Part shown: positions 8,915 through 18,503 of the stretch, one piece after another
Layout: the number at the start of each line of letters is the position of its first letter
Position numbering within the stretch: the first letter of the stretch is position 1
Assembly (NCBI GenBank): GCA_016716675.1
Contig: JADJVG010000033.1
Coordinates: forward strand, 62,001 to 126,000
Reading direction: 5' to 3'
DNA: 64,000 nt
DNA from: Hyphomicrobium sp.
GTDB taxonomy: Bacteria > Pseudomonadota > Alphaproteobacteria > Rhizobiales > Hyphomicrobiaceae
Made by a program: the position numbers and the translations under genes
The notes under the pieces: generated by a model
What the model was told of the DNA's origin: nothing
Database searches by the model: none
The model's input: the letters and a program-made list of their open reading frames with translations, nothing else

Positions 8915-9829
8915 ATGATCAATCGCGACGGCCAAAGCAGGCTTACGTTCTGGGTCACGGTGCTGCCACCCACGCTGTGGGTGGCGGTCTTCTTCCTCGT
9001 TCCTCTGGGCATCGTCTGGCTCTATTCGTTCGGCGAAAATCGCGGCCTGACAGAGATCGCGTTGAGCGGCACGTTGTCGAACTACATTCGTTCGCTGCAG
9101 CCGCTCTATCTCGAGATCTTCGCCAAATCGGTTGTTGTGGCCGGTCTGACGACGCTGCTCTGTCTGATCATTGGGTTTCCGGTAGCGCTGGCGATTGTCT
9201 TTGCCAGCGAGAAATCACGCGCCTGGCTGCTGCTGCTCGTTATGCTGCCGTTCTGGACGAACCTTCTCATCCGCACCTACGCGCTGATGGCGGTGCTGCG
9301 GACGGAGGGGTTCGCCAATTTCACGCTCGAATGGTTATGGGATAACGCCAGCGGCGTGATGACCTTTGCGGGGTTGCAGCCGCTCGGCGCCTTCCAGCCG
9401 TTTGAGTTGCTCTACAACAATTTCGCGGTCGTGGTCGGGCTGGTCTACGTGCATCTGCCGTTCATGGTGCTGCCGCTTTACGCAGCTCTCGACCGCCTCG
9501 ACAAATCGCTGATGGAGGCGAGCCTCGATCTCGGTGCCGGGCATCTGCGCACCCTCTTTTCAATCGTCGTGCCGCTGGCGATTCCGGGGATTGTTTCCGG
9601 CGTGATCATTACTTTCGTGCCGGCGCTCGGCGCCTATCTGACGCCGGATCTTCTGGGTGGGCCTGACAGCCAGATGATCGCCAACGTGATCGAGCGGCAG
9701 TTCAAACGCGCCAACGATTGGCCGTTCGGCGCCGCGCTATCGTTCCTGTTGATGTATGCAACTTTCATCGCCATTGCCATGCGCGCCTATTTCACGCGCG
9801 GCAAGGCCATCGACGCGCACGGGATATAG
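8915..9829 (+). CDS. potH: Polyamine ABC transporter permease, PotB/PotH type, first cluster
   Basis: This 304-residue inner-membrane permease has about six hydrophobic segments, starting with WVTVLPPTLWVAVFFLVPLG. The cytoplasmic EAA loop that contacts the ATPase is LMEASLDLGAGHLRTLFSIV near residues 200-220. It pairs with the permease that begins 2 bases after its stop. The ribosome binding site AAGGACGAGG precedes the ATG. It forms one half of the membrane pore of the importer whose receptor gene lies directly upstream. The partner permease and the ATPase genes are both frameshifted in this sequence, which bears on whether this importer works. Confidence 0.9.
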   Translation: MINRDGQSRLTFWVTVLPPTLWVAVFFLVPLGIVWLYSFGENRGLTEIALSGTLSNYIRSLQPLYLEIFAKSVVVAGLTTLLCLIIGFPVALAIVFASEKSRAWLLLLVMLPFWTNLLIRTYALMAVLRTEGFANFTLEWLWDNASGVMTFAGLQPLGAFQPFELLYNNFAVVVGLVYVHLPFMVLPLYAALDRLDKSLMEASLDLGAGHLRTLFSIVVPLAIPGIVSGVIITFVPALGAYLTPDLLGGPDSQMIANVIERQFKRANDWPFGAALSFLLMYATFIAIAMRAYFTRGKAIDAHGI

Positions 9830-9831
9830 CC

Positions 9832-10660
9832 ATGGCAGATCGTCCCGCACCGCTGGAATACAATCGCAAATGGCCAATGCGACTTTGGCTGTTTGGCGTC
9901 TTCTTCTTCTTGTACGCTCCGCTGCTGGCGCTAATGGCTTTCAGCTTTAATGACAGCAAACGCACAATCGTCTGGCGCGGCTTCACGCTCAAGTATTACG
10001 AAAAGCTGTTCGGCAATGATGAGCTGATGCTGGCGTTCGCGAACTCCTTGACGATTGCGCTGATCACCACCGTGATCTCCGTCGTGCTGGGCGCGCTGGC
10101 GGCGGTGATGCTGTGGCGGTTCCGTTTCCGCTTTAAAGGCGCGATCGAAGGCGCGCTGGCGCTGCCGATCGTGGTGCCGGAAATCTGCATGGGCGTTGCC
10201 ATGCTGGTGTTCTTCTCGCGCGTCATGCCGTGGCCAAACGATTTGCCGTGGCCGTTGAGCCTTGGCGCCATCATCATTGCGCATGTATCGTTCTGCTTCC
10301 CGTTCGTGACGATGGTGGTGCGGGCGCGCCTCGCCAGCTTCAACAAGGAGCAGGAGGAAGCCGCGCGCGATCTCGGCGCCACGGACTGGCAGGCCTTCCG
10401 CGACGTGCTGCTGCCGCATATGCAGCCGTCGCTGATTGCGGGCGCGCTGTTGGCGTTCACGCTATCGCTCGATGATTTCGTGATTACATTCTTCACCTCG
10501 GGCCCCAACACCGGTGACATTCCCCGTCAAGGTCTACTCGATGGTGCGTTTTTCGGTGACACCGGAAGTCAATGCCGCCTCGACCATGCTCATCGTGGTG
10601 ACCATCGCCTTGATGGTTCTGATGATGCTCGGTCAGCGCAAAACAACGAAATCGAAGTAA
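9832..10660 (+). pseudogene. potI: Polyamine ABC transporter permease, PotC/PotI type, frameshifted near 10513
   Basis: The first 230 or so codons encode a normal second permease, with the EAA loop EEAARDLGATDWQAFRDVLL and the stretch TLSLDDFVITFFTSGPNT. After that the frame drifts into nonsense. One base too many at 10512-10514 (CCGG) explains it: in the shifted frame the expected end VTFPVKVYSMVRFSVTPEVN appears, then a final membrane helix and TAA at 10658-10660. Corrected length is 275 residues, normal for PotC/PotI. As given, the reading frame runs into the ATPase gene. Either a true one-base insertion or a sequencing error; the intact downstream frame favours a recent event or an error. 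Confidence 0.85.
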
Positions 10661-10683
10661 GGACGGGAGCCGTGGAGCACAAC

Positions 10684-11822
10684 ATGCGCCAGACAGCAAA
10701 GTCCGCCGTGAAGCCGATCATCAGCTTCCGCAACGTCGTGAAGAAGTTCAGCTCCATGGTGGCGGTTGATAATGTCAGCCTCGACATTGAGCCGGGGGAG
10801 TTTTTCGCGCTTCTCGGGCCGTCTGGGTGCGGAAAGACGACACTGCTGCGGATGCTCGCCGGTTTCGAGGTGCCGTCGAAGGTCAGATCCTGATCGATGG
10901 CCAGGATATAGGCGAGACGTCGCCCAATCGCCGGCCGGTCAATATGGTGTTCCAGTCGTACGCAGTGTTTCCGCACATGACGGTGGCCAACAATGTCGGC
11001 TACGGCCTCAAGATCGACGGCCTGCCGAAGGCGGAGATCGAAGCCCAAGTGCAAGAGGCGCTTGATCTCGTGCAGTTGGGATCGCTTGCCGGACGGATGC
11101 CGGATCAACTGTCGGGCGGACAGCGCCAGCGTGTGGCGCTCGCCCGCGCCTTGGTCAAGAAGCCGAAGGTTTTGCTGCTCGACGAGCCGCTTTCCGCGCT
11201 CGACGCGAAGTTGCGCGAGGCCATGCGTTTTGAACTTTCGCAGCTTCAGCAGAAGGTCGGCATCACCTTCATCATGGTCACCCATGACCAGGATGAAGCG
11301 CTCGCCATCGCCTCGCGGATTGCGGTCATGCACAAGGGCGGCATCAGCCAATTGGGAACGCCGTCCGATCTCTACGAGTTTCCCGCGTCGCGTTTCGTTG
11401 CCGACTTCATCGGCTCCGTGAACATGTTCGAAGGCAAGCTGACGAAGGATGAGCCGAGCGAAGCCATCATCACGTGTCCGGAACTTGAGCCGCATGCGAT
11501 CTATCTGCCGCACTCGGCGCCCGCCAACGTCAACGCGCCGGTGTGGGTGGCGATCCGCCCGGAGAAAATGAATTTGCACAAGGACGCCGAGGGGCCGCCG
11601 ACGGTTCCGGAGTGCCCGGCCGCGCACAACGTCTGCAAAGGCCAGATCAAGGAAATTTCGTATCTGGGTGATACGTCGATCTATCACGTGCAGCTGGCGA
11701 ACGGCCGCTTGGTGCGGGTGTCGCGGCCCAACCGCTCGCGCTACGACCAGGATAACTTCGGCTGGGGCGAGATGGTTTGGGTGAGCTGGGCCGGGACCAG
11801 TCCCGTCGTCTTATTGTCCTGA
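10684..11822 (+). pseudogene. potA: Polyamine ABC transporter ATPase PotA/PotG, frameshifted near 10877
   Basis: The N-terminal frame holds the Walker A motif (ALLGPSGCGKTTLLRMLAGF) and then stops at 10891-10893. The rest lies in the next frame: the Q-loop (NMVFQSYAVFPHMTV), signature LSGGQRQRVALARAL, Walker B KVLLLDEPLSALDAK, the H-loop IMVTHDQDEA, and a C-terminal TOBE-like regulatory part. One missing base around 10876-10878 explains the break; the corrected protein would have 379 residues, normal for PotA. I chose ATG 10684 with GTGGAG six bases upstream. As written, no complete ATPase is made, so the first importer would be dead unless the other pot ATPase (22218-23426) substitutes. Confidence 0.87.
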
Positions 11823-11880
11823 GTATTCGCGCTGCACGACGTCCACGCCTGAGTCCTGCCGAAATCGAAGTGACCACCCT

Positions 11881-13080
11881 ATGACCATGACTTCTCCAGA
11901 TTTGGCGACGCCGCGTTTTAACTGGGCGGACCCGCTGCTGTTCGACGAGGCGCTGACGGACGACGAGCGGATGCTTGCCGATAGCGCGCGCCGGTTTTGT
12001 AGCGCGCGCCTGATGCCGCGCGTGCGCAACGATTATCGCAACGAGACATTCGATCGCTCGATCATGACGGACCTGGGCGGCATGGGCTTCCTTGGGCCGA
12101 CGATTCCGCCGGAGTATGGCGGCGCCGGCGTCAACGCTACGGGTTATGGCTTGATTGCGCGCGAGATCGAACGCGTCGATTCTGGCTACCGGTCAGCGAT
12201 GAGCGTGCAATCCAGCCTCGTGATGTACCCGATCTTTGCCTATGGCAGCGAAGAGCAGCGCCAGACCTACCTGCCGCGCCTCGCAACGGGTGAATGGATT
12301 GGCTGCTTTGGCCTGACCGAGCCCGACCATGGGTCGGATGCAGGCGCGATGGCAACGCGGGCGAAATCGGTTGCCGGAGGCTTCGAGCTTTCGGGCTGCA
12401 AGACCTGGATCACCAATGCGCCGCTTGCCGACGTTTTCGTCGTGTGGGCACGGACCGATGACGGCAGCATACGCGGCTTCATCCTTGAGCGCGGAATGCA
12501 GGGCCTTTCGACGCCTAAGATCGACGGCAAACTTTCGCTGCGCGCGTCCGTGACAGGGCAGATCGTCATGGAGGGCGTGCGGGTGCCGTCCGCCAATATG
12601 CTTCCCGGCGTGCAAGGCATGAAGGGGCCGTTCGGGTGCCTGAACAATGCGCGATTCGGGATTGCCTGGGGCGTGATTGGGGCGGCGGAATTTTGCTGGC
12701 ACGCGGCGCGCCAGTATGTGCTCGATCGCACGCAGTTTGGACAGCCGCTGGCCGCCAATCAGATCATTCAGAAAAAGCTCGCCGATATGCAGACCGAAAT
12801 CACGCTGGCGCTGCATGCCTGCCTGCACGCCGCGCGTGTCAAGGAGCGCAATCATTTGGCACCGGAAGCCGTCTCGCTGTTGAAGCGCAACAGTTGCGGC
12901 AAGGCGCTCGATATTGCGCGTGTTGCGCGTGACATGCACGGTGGCAACGGCATTTCCGATGAGTACCACGTGATCCGGCACATGATGAATCTTGAAGCCG
13001 TGAACACGTATGAAGGCACGCACGATATTCACGCGCTGATCCTGGGCCGGGCACAGACCGGCATCCAGGCATTTTCTTGA
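11881..13080 (+). CDS. gcdH: Glutaryl-CoA dehydrogenase-like acyl-CoA dehydrogenase
   Basis: This 399-residue flavoenzyme should oxidise and decarboxylate glutaryl-CoA to crotonyl-CoA. The FAD-binding stretches are CFGLTEPDHGSDAGAM near 142-157 and KTWITNAPLADVFVVWA. The catalytic glutamate is Glu378 in AVNTYEGTHDIHAL, in the position typical of this subfamily, and ARFGIAWGV near 257-265 is also characteristic. It follows the pot cluster and precedes gabT. This fits cadaverine or lysine breakdown through 5-aminovalerate and glutarate, where GabT/GabD-type enzymes act first. The ATG at 11881 or a second ATG at 11887 could be the start. Confidence 0.88.
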   Translation: MTMTSPDLATPRFNWADPLLFDEALTDDERMLADSARRFCSARLMPRVRNDYRNETFDRSIMTDLGGMGFLGPTIPPEYGGAGVNATGYGLIAREIERVDSGYRSAMSVQSSLVMYPIFAYGSEEQRQTYLPRLATGEWIGCFGLTEPDHGSDAGAMATRAKSVAGGFELSGCKTWITNAPLADVFVVWARTDDGSIRGFILERGMQGLSTPKIDGKLSLRASVTGQIVMEGVRVPSANMLPGVQGMKGPFGCLNNARFGIAWGVIGAAEFCWHAARQYVLDRTQFGQPLAANQIIQKKLADMQTEITLALHACLHAARVKERNHLAPEAVSLLKRNSCGKALDIARVARDMHGGNGISDEYHVIRHMMNLEAVNTYEGTHDIHALILGRAQTGIQAFS

Positions 13081-13094
13081 GGAGACGAGACGAC

Positions 13095-14390
13095 ATGACG
13101 ACCTCAGCAGAACTCCAGGCTCGGCGCGTCGCCGCTGTTCCCCGTGGCGTGGGCAACGTCACGACCATCTTCGCCAAGCGCGCCAAGAACGCCGAAATCT
13201 GGAGCGAGGACGGCAAGCGCTACATCGACTTCGGGGCCGGCATCGCTGTCGTCAACACGGGCCATCAGCATCCGAAAATCGTCGCCGCGATCGAGGAGCA
13301 GCTGAAAGCGTTCAGCCATGTTTGCTTTCAGGTGACGCCGTATGAAAATTACGTGACGCTTGCGGAACGCCTGAACAGAATAGCGCCGGTTGCGGGGCCA
13401 GCAAAAACGATGCTCGTTTCGACGGGGGCTGAGGCCGTCGAGAACGCCCTTAAGGTGGCGCGCGCGTTCACCGGGCGCTCGGGTGTCATTTCATTCGGCG
13501 GCGGGTTTCACGGTCGCACCCACATGGGCATGGCGCTGACCGGCAAGGTCGTGCCGTATAAGAAGGGCTTCGGACCGTTCCCGCCCGACATCTACAACGC
13601 GGTGTTTCCGAACGCCTATCACGGCGTCTCGAACGAGCAGAGCCTGCAGAGCTTGAAGTACCTTTTCAAGCATACCATCGACCCGTCGAACGTCTCTGCG
13701 ATCATCATTGAGCCGGTGCAGGGCGAGGGCGGCTTTAACATCGCGCCAGTAGAGTTTCTGCGGGCGTTGCGGGCGCTGTGCGATGAGCACGGCATCATGC
13801 TGATCGCCGACGAGATCCAGACGGGGTTCGCGCGCACCGGCAAAATGTTTGCGCTGGAACACGCAGGCATCAAGGCTGACGTCGTAACACTGGCGAAGGG
13901 CCTTGCCGGCGGCATGCCGCTGGCGGCGATCGTCGGTCGGGCTGATGTGATGGATGCCGCAAACCCGGGCGGCCTTGGCGGCACCTATGCCGGAAACCCG
14001 GTCGCCTGCGCGGCGGCGCACGCGGTTCTCGATGTCATCGAAGACGAGAAGCTCTGCGATCGCTCGAACGCCATTGGAAAAATCATCATCGGCCGCTTGG
14101 GGCAGTTGAAGGAGCGCTCGAACCTCAATTGCATTGGCGATATTCGCGGGCTTGGCGCCATGTGCGCGCTCGAGCTTGTTCGCAATGCGGCGAGTGGCGA
14201 GCCGGACGCGGCGCTGACGTCCGCACTGTTGAAGACAGCGAGCGACAGAGGCCTTATCCTGCTGTCCTGTGGCACCTATTCGAATGTCATCCGCTTCCTT
14301 GTGCCGCTGACGGCGAGCGATGCGCTCGTTGAAGAGGGGATGGATATTTTTGCCGAAAGCCTTATCGAGGCGATGAGCCGCACTGCCTGA
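13095..14390 (+). CDS. gabT: 4-aminobutyrate:2-oxoglutarate transaminase
   Basis: This 431-residue class III aminotransferase converts GABA to succinate semialdehyde. Key sites are LVSTGAEAVENALKVARAFT near 108-127, FGGGFHGRTHMGMALTGK, the PLP aspartate Asp239 in LIADEIQTGFARTG and the Schiff-base lysine Lys268 in VTLAKGLAGGMPL. These match GabT closely. It completes, with PuuA-D and GabD, the route from putrescine to succinate, and may also take 5-aminovalerate given the adjacent gcdH. I chose the ATG at 13095, which follows the gcdH stop by 14 bases. Confidence 0.93.
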   Translation: MTTSAELQARRVAAVPRGVGNVTTIFAKRAKNAEIWSEDGKRYIDFGAGIAVVNTGHQHPKIVAAIEEQLKAFSHVCFQVTPYENYVTLAERLNRIAPVAGPAKTMLVSTGAEAVENALKVARAFTGRSGVISFGGGFHGRTHMGMALTGKVVPYKKGFGPFPPDIYNAVFPNAYHGVSNEQSLQSLKYLFKHTIDPSNVSAIIIEPVQGEGGFNIAPVEFLRALRALCDEHGIMLIADEIQTGFARTGKMFALEHAGIKADVVTLAKGLAGGMPLAAIVGRADVMDAANPGGLGGTYAGNPVACAAAHAVLDVIEDEKLCDRSNAIGKIIIGRLGQLKERSNLNCIGDIRGLGAMCALELVRNAASGEPDAALTSALLKTASDRGLILLSCGTYSNVIRFLVPLTASDALVEEGMDIFAESLIEAMSRTA

Positions 14391-14430
14391 AACGATATTT
14401 CAAAAACGAAGACCCGACCGGAGACGCGAC

Positions 14431-15753
14431 ATGGACATCCAGCACAAAACCAACGATCTATCCGCTTTCTGGATGCCATTCTCGGCCAACCGGCAGTTCA
14501 AGAAAGCGCCGCGCATTTTTGTCGGTGCGGAGCGAATGCACTACATCACCGATGATGGCCGCCGGGTTCTCGATGGCACGTCGGGATTGTGGTGCGTGAA
14601 TGCCGGCCATTGCCGCCCGAAGATCGTAGAGGCCATTCAGAAGCAGGCCGCGACGCTGGATTTCGCCGGCACGTTCCAGATGGGGCACGATAAGGCGTTC
14701 GAATGCGCGTCACGTCTGGTGAACATTGCGCCGAAAGGCTTCGATCATGTCTTCTTCACGAACTCCGGATCGGAGTCCGTTGAATCGGCTTTGAAGATGT
14801 CGATCGCCTACCACCGCGCCAAGGGCAACGCCACCAAGGTGCGCTTGATCGGGCGCGAGCGCGGCTATCACGGCGTCAACTTCGGTGGCATGTCGGTCGG
14901 TGGCATTTCGAACAACCGTAAAATGTTCGGCGCCTTGGTTGCCGGTGTCGATCACCTCCGCCACACGCACGATCTGGCGAAGAACGCGTTCTCGCGCGGC
15001 ATCCCGGAACATGGTGCGGAATTGGCTGATGATCTGGAGCGGCTCGTCGCGCTTCACGATGCGTCAACGATCGCGGCCTGCATCGTCGAGCCGGTGGCGT
15101 GCTCGACGGGCGTTCTGATTCCGCCGAAGGGCTATCTCAAACGCCTCGCCGAGATCTGCGCCAAGCATGACATCCTGTTGATCTTCGACGAAGTGATCAC
15201 GGCGTTCGGCCGCCTCGGCGCGCCGTTCGGCACGGATTTCTTCGACGTCTCGCCGGACATCATTACCACCGCGAAGGGCATCACCAACGGCGTCATCCCC
15301 ATGGGGGCGGTGTTCGTCAAATCGAAGATCCACGATGCCTTCATGAACGTGCCTGAGCACGTCATCGATTTCTTCCATGGCTACACCTACTCGGGTCATC
15401 CGATGGCGTGCGCCGCGTCGCTTGGAACGCTCGACACCTATCAGGAGGAAGGCCTGCTGACGCGCGCAGCCGAGCTCGCCCCCTACTGGGAAGAGCAGGT
15501 GCATGCCTTGAAAGGTCTGCCTCACATCATCGACATTCGTAACATCGGTCTTGTTGGCGCCATTGAATTCGAACCGCTGCCAGGGGAACCCGGAAAGCGG
15601 GCCTATGACCGGTTCGTCAAGGCGTTTGAGAACAATCTGCTGGTTCGCCAGACGGGCGACATCATTGCGATCTCGCCGCCATTGATCATTTCGAAGTCCG
15701 AGATCGACCAACTGTTCGAGACGCTGACGATGGTTTTGAAGACGACGCCATGA
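14431..15753 (+). CDS. Beta-alanine:pyruvate (omega-amino acid) transaminase
   Basis: This 440-residue class III aminotransferase is of the omega-amino acid:pyruvate type. It shows LDGTSGLWCVNAGHCRPKI near 48-66, FFTNSGSESVESALKM, the PLP aspartate in LIFDEVITAFGRLG (Asp253) and the Schiff-base lysine Lys282 in TTAKGITNGVIPMGAV. The FWMPF start and the SGLWCVNAGH stretch are typical for beta-alanine:pyruvate transaminase. It would make malonate semialdehyde, and the next gene encodes the enzyme that uses it. Beta-alanine is a product of spermidine-type polyamines, which fits the island. Confidence 0.88.
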   Translation: MDIQHKTNDLSAFWMPFSANRQFKKAPRIFVGAERMHYITDDGRRVLDGTSGLWCVNAGHCRPKIVEAIQKQAATLDFAGTFQMGHDKAFECASRLVNIAPKGFDHVFFTNSGSESVESALKMSIAYHRAKGNATKVRLIGRERGYHGVNFGGMSVGGISNNRKMFGALVAGVDHLRHTHDLAKNAFSRGIPEHGAELADDLERLVALHDASTIAACIVEPVACSTGVLIPPKGYLKRLAEICAKHDILLIFDEVITAFGRLGAPFGTDFFDVSPDIITTAKGITNGVIPMGAVFVKSKIHDAFMNVPEHVIDFFHGYTYSGHPMACAASLGTLDTYQEEGLLTRAAELAPYWEEQVHALKGLPHIIDIRNIGLVGAIEFEPLPGEPGKRAYDRFVKAFENNLLVRQTGDIIAISPPLIISKSEIDQLFETLTMVLKTTP

Positions 15754-15783
15754 GCGGCGCACCGCAGCCACTATTGAGAATGG

Positions 15784-17295
15784 ATGACGATGCAGTCTCT
15801 TGAAAAAATTCCCAATGCGATCGGCGGGCGAAAAGTTCTGTCGGTGTCGGCACGGACCACGGCCGTCTTCAATCCGGCGACGGGGGAACAGTCAGCGATC
15901 CTACCATTGTCAGAGACGGCGGAGGTCAACGCGGCCGTGGCGGTCGCCAAGGCGGCGGCAGTTGAATGGGGCGTGACGCCGCCATTAAAGCGCGTCAAGC
16001 CGATGTTCAAGTTCAAGGAACTGCTGGAGCGGTACGCCAACGACATCGCGCGGGCGATCTCAAAGGAGCACGGCAAGACGCACGCTGACGCGCTCGGAGA
16101 ATTGGCGCGCGGTATCGACGTTGTCGATTTTGCATGCGGGATTCCGCATCTGCTGAAAGGCGAGTACAGCCGCAATGTCGGCCCTGATATCGACAGTTGG
16201 TCGGATCGCCAGCCGCTCGGCGTCGTTGCCGGCATCACGCCATTCAACTTTCCGGCCATGGTGCCGATGTGGATGTATCCGGTCGCCGTGGCGTGCGGCA
16301 ACACGTTTATCCTGAAGCCGTCGGAGCGCGATCCATCGGCCGTCATGCTGGCCTGGGACTTGTTCCAGGAAGCAGGCTTTCCAGATGGTGTGCTGAATGT
16401 CGTGCACGGCGACAAGAGCGCCGTCGATGCAATTCTCGATCATCGCGATATTGCAGCGGTGAGTTTTGTCGGTTCGACGCCGATTGCCGAATACGTCTAC
16501 GCGCGCGGCACTGAGACCGGTAAGCGCGTGCAAGCGCTCGGCGGCGCCAAAAACCACATGATCATCATGCCTGACGCAGATATGGATCAGGCCGTCGACG
16601 CGCTCATGGGAGCCGGTTACGGATCGGCCGGCGAACGCTGCATGGCGATCTCCGTTGCTGTTCCTGTGGGCGAGGAAACCGCCGACAGACTGGTCGCGGC
16701 GCTGACGCCGAAAGTGCGCAACCTCAAGATTGGGCCATCGACCGATGCGGACGCGGAAATGGGCCCCGTCATCACGGCGGACGCCAAGCGCCGGATCGCA
16801 GGCTTGATCGACCTCGGCGTGCAGGAAGGCGCCAAGCTCGTCGTCGATGGCCGCGGTCTCGAATTGCAAGGCTATGAGAACGGCTATTTCCTCGGCGGTA
16901 CGCTGTTCGATCACGTCAACCCCGAGATGGCGATCTACAAGCAAGAGATCTTCGGGCCGGTTCTGTCGGTCGTGCGCGCCAAGAGTTACGATGACGCCGC
17001 GAAACTGATCAACGACCACGAGTACGGCAACGGCACGGCCATCTTCACGCGCGATGGTGACACCGCACGCGCGTTTGCCGACAAGATCCAAGTTGGGATG
17101 GTCGGCATCAATGTGCCGATCGCCGTGCCTGTCGCTTATCATTCGTTCGGCGGCTGGAAGCGGTCATTGTTTGGCGATCATGCGATCTACGGGCCCGAGG
17201 GCGTGCGCTTTTATACGCGCCTCAAGACCGTCACGGCGCGCTGGCCAACCGGCATCCGCAGTGGCGCGCAATTCCATTTCCCAACGACGAAGTAA
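15784..17295 (+). CDS. mmsA: CoA-acylating (methyl)malonate-semialdehyde dehydrogenase
   Basis: This 503-residue aldehyde dehydrogenase of the MmsA type converts malonate semialdehyde to acetyl-CoA, or methylmalonate semialdehyde to propionyl-CoA, with NAD and CoA. The signature TPFNFPAMVPMWMYPVAVAC is present near 152-171, and the nucleophile is Cys286 in GSAGERCMAIS. MmsA enzymes lack the usual general-base glutamate: the matching stretch reads QALGGAKNHM, as expected. It follows the beta-alanine transaminase by 30 bases, so the pair likely clears beta-alanine. The start may be ATG 15784 or ATG 15790. Confidence 0.92.
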   Translation: MTMQSLEKIPNAIGGRKVLSVSARTTAVFNPATGEQSAILPLSETAEVNAAVAVAKAAAVEWGVTPPLKRVKPMFKFKELLERYANDIARAISKEHGKTHADALGELARGIDVVDFACGIPHLLKGEYSRNVGPDIDSWSDRQPLGVVAGITPFNFPAMVPMWMYPVAVACGNTFILKPSERDPSAVMLAWDLFQEAGFPDGVLNVVHGDKSAVDAILDHRDIAAVSFVGSTPIAEYVYARGTETGKRVQALGGAKNHMIIMPDADMDQAVDALMGAGYGSAGERCMAISVAVPVGEETADRLVAALTPKVRNLKIGPSTDADAEMGPVITADAKRRIAGLIDLGVQEGAKLVVDGRGLELQGYENGYFLGGTLFDHVNPEMAIYKQEIFGPVLSVVRAKSYDDAAKLINDHEYGNGTAIFTRDGDTARAFADKIQVGMVGINVPIAVPVAYHSFGGWKRSLFGDHAIYGPEGVRFYTRLKTVTARWPTGIRSGAQFHFPTTK

Positions 17296-17310
17296 CGCCA
17301 CGCGATCCAG

Positions 17311-17346
17311 AAAAAACCGGTCCGCAAGAGGGATCTGCGAACCGGT
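17311..17346 (-). terminator. Rho-independent terminator for ald
   Basis: Read on the minus strand, an 11-base near-perfect inverted repeat (arms 17336-17346 and 17316-17326, one mismatch, ten-base loop) is followed by six T residues (17311-17316 read as complement). It lies about 33 bases past the ald stop and also just past the convergent mmsA stop, so it may block read-through both ways. The T run is only on the ald side. Confidence 0.75.
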
Positions 17347-17378
17347 GCACGGGGCAGGACGTGTCTCGTTATCGTGTC

Positions 17379-18503
17379 TCACGCGGCGGCGCTGGAAAAC
17401 CCACGCGTGCCGAGCAGATTGTCGAAGCCAAGGGACGCGGCGACGGTTGAATGCATGATGCGGCCGTCGCGTACGTTAAGACCGGCGGCGAGGTGCGGAT
17501 CGCGATCGAATGCCGCCAAGCCTCTGTCGGCGAGCTTCATCACAAATGGCAACGTGGCGTTGTTCAGCGCCTGCGCCGACGTGACGGGAACCGCGCCCGG
17601 CATGTTGGCCACGCAATAATGAATGATACCGTCGACTTCGAACATCGGTTCTTCGTGTGTCGTTGGCCGCGATGTTTCAAAGCATCCGCCCTGGTCGATA
17701 GCGACGTCAACCAGCACCGCGCCGCGCTTCATGTCTTTGAGCATCGCTCGCGTCACCAGCTTCGGTGCGCTTGCGCCGGGGATGAGGGCGGCTCCGATGA
17801 CGACATCAGCACCGAGCACCTCGGATTCGACGGAGTCCATCGTGGAAGCCAAGGTTTTGGCGCGACCCTCGAACAGCTCGTCAAGCTGGCGCAGCCGCGG
17901 CAAGGACTTGTCGATGATGGAAACGTCGGCGCCAAGGCCGGCCGCCATGCGGGCGGCATGCGTGCCGACGACCCCGCCGCCGAGGACGACAACCTTGGCG
18001 GCGCGCACGCCTGGCACACCACCCAAGAGGACGCCGCGTCCGCCGGTCGGGCGGCGAAGCGCAATGGCGGCGGCTTCAATCGATAGGCGTCCGGCGACTT
18101 CGCTCATGGGGGCAAGGAGCGGCAGGCCGCCATTGGCATCGGTCACCGTTTCGTAGGCGATGGCTGCGCAGCCCGACGCCATCAGGCCGCGGGCTTGCTC
18201 GGGATCGGGCGCCAAATGCAGGTATGTGAAAAGGATCTGGCCGGCATTGAGCTGCGCGTATTCGCTTGCCTGCGGTTCCTTCACTTTGACGATCAGTTCG
18301 GCATCGCGAAACACGCTTGCAGCATCTGGGACGATACGCGCGCCCGCTTTCACGTAGGTGGCATCGTCGGCGAAGATGCCAGCGCCGGCACCCGATTGGA
18401 CGATAACCTCATGACCCTTGGCAGTGAGTTCGCGGACCGACCCCGGCACCAAGCCGACGCGGAATTCGCTGCTCTTGATTTCCGTGGGGACGCCGATCCG
18501 CAT
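17379..18503 (-). CDS. ald: Alanine dehydrogenase
   Basis: This 374-residue NAD-dependent enzyme interconverts L-alanine and pyruvate plus ammonia. The substrate residues known in the family are at the same numbers, Lys75 (VKVKEPQ) and His96 (FTYLHLAPD). The Rossmann motif is VVVLGGGVVGTHAARMAAGL near 166-185. The ATG at 18503 follows an AGGAG site; a longer frame from 18542 would run into the promoter. It would recycle the alanine made by the pyruvate-dependent transaminases upstream. It diverges from an Lrp/AsnC regulator gene, the usual partner, and a perfect FNR-type box lies between them. Confidence 0.93.
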   Translation of the reverse strand: MRIGVPTEIKSSEFRVGLVPGSVRELTAKGHEVIVQSGAGAGIFADDATYVKAGARIVPDAASVFRDAELIVKVKEPQASEYAQLNAGQILFTYLHLAPDPEQARGLMASGCAAIAYETVTDANGGLPLLAPMSEVAGRLSIEAAAIALRRPTGGRGVLLGGVPGVRAAKVVVLGGGVVGTHAARMAAGLGADVSIIDKSLPRLRQLDELFEGRAKTLASTMDSVESEVLGADVVIGAALIPGASAPKLVTRAMLKDMKRGAVLVDVAIDQGGCFETSRPTTHEEPMFEVDGIIHYCVANMPGAVPVTSAQALNNATLPFVMKLADRGLAAFDRDPHLAAGLNVRDGRIMHSTVAASLGFDNLLGTRGFSSAAA

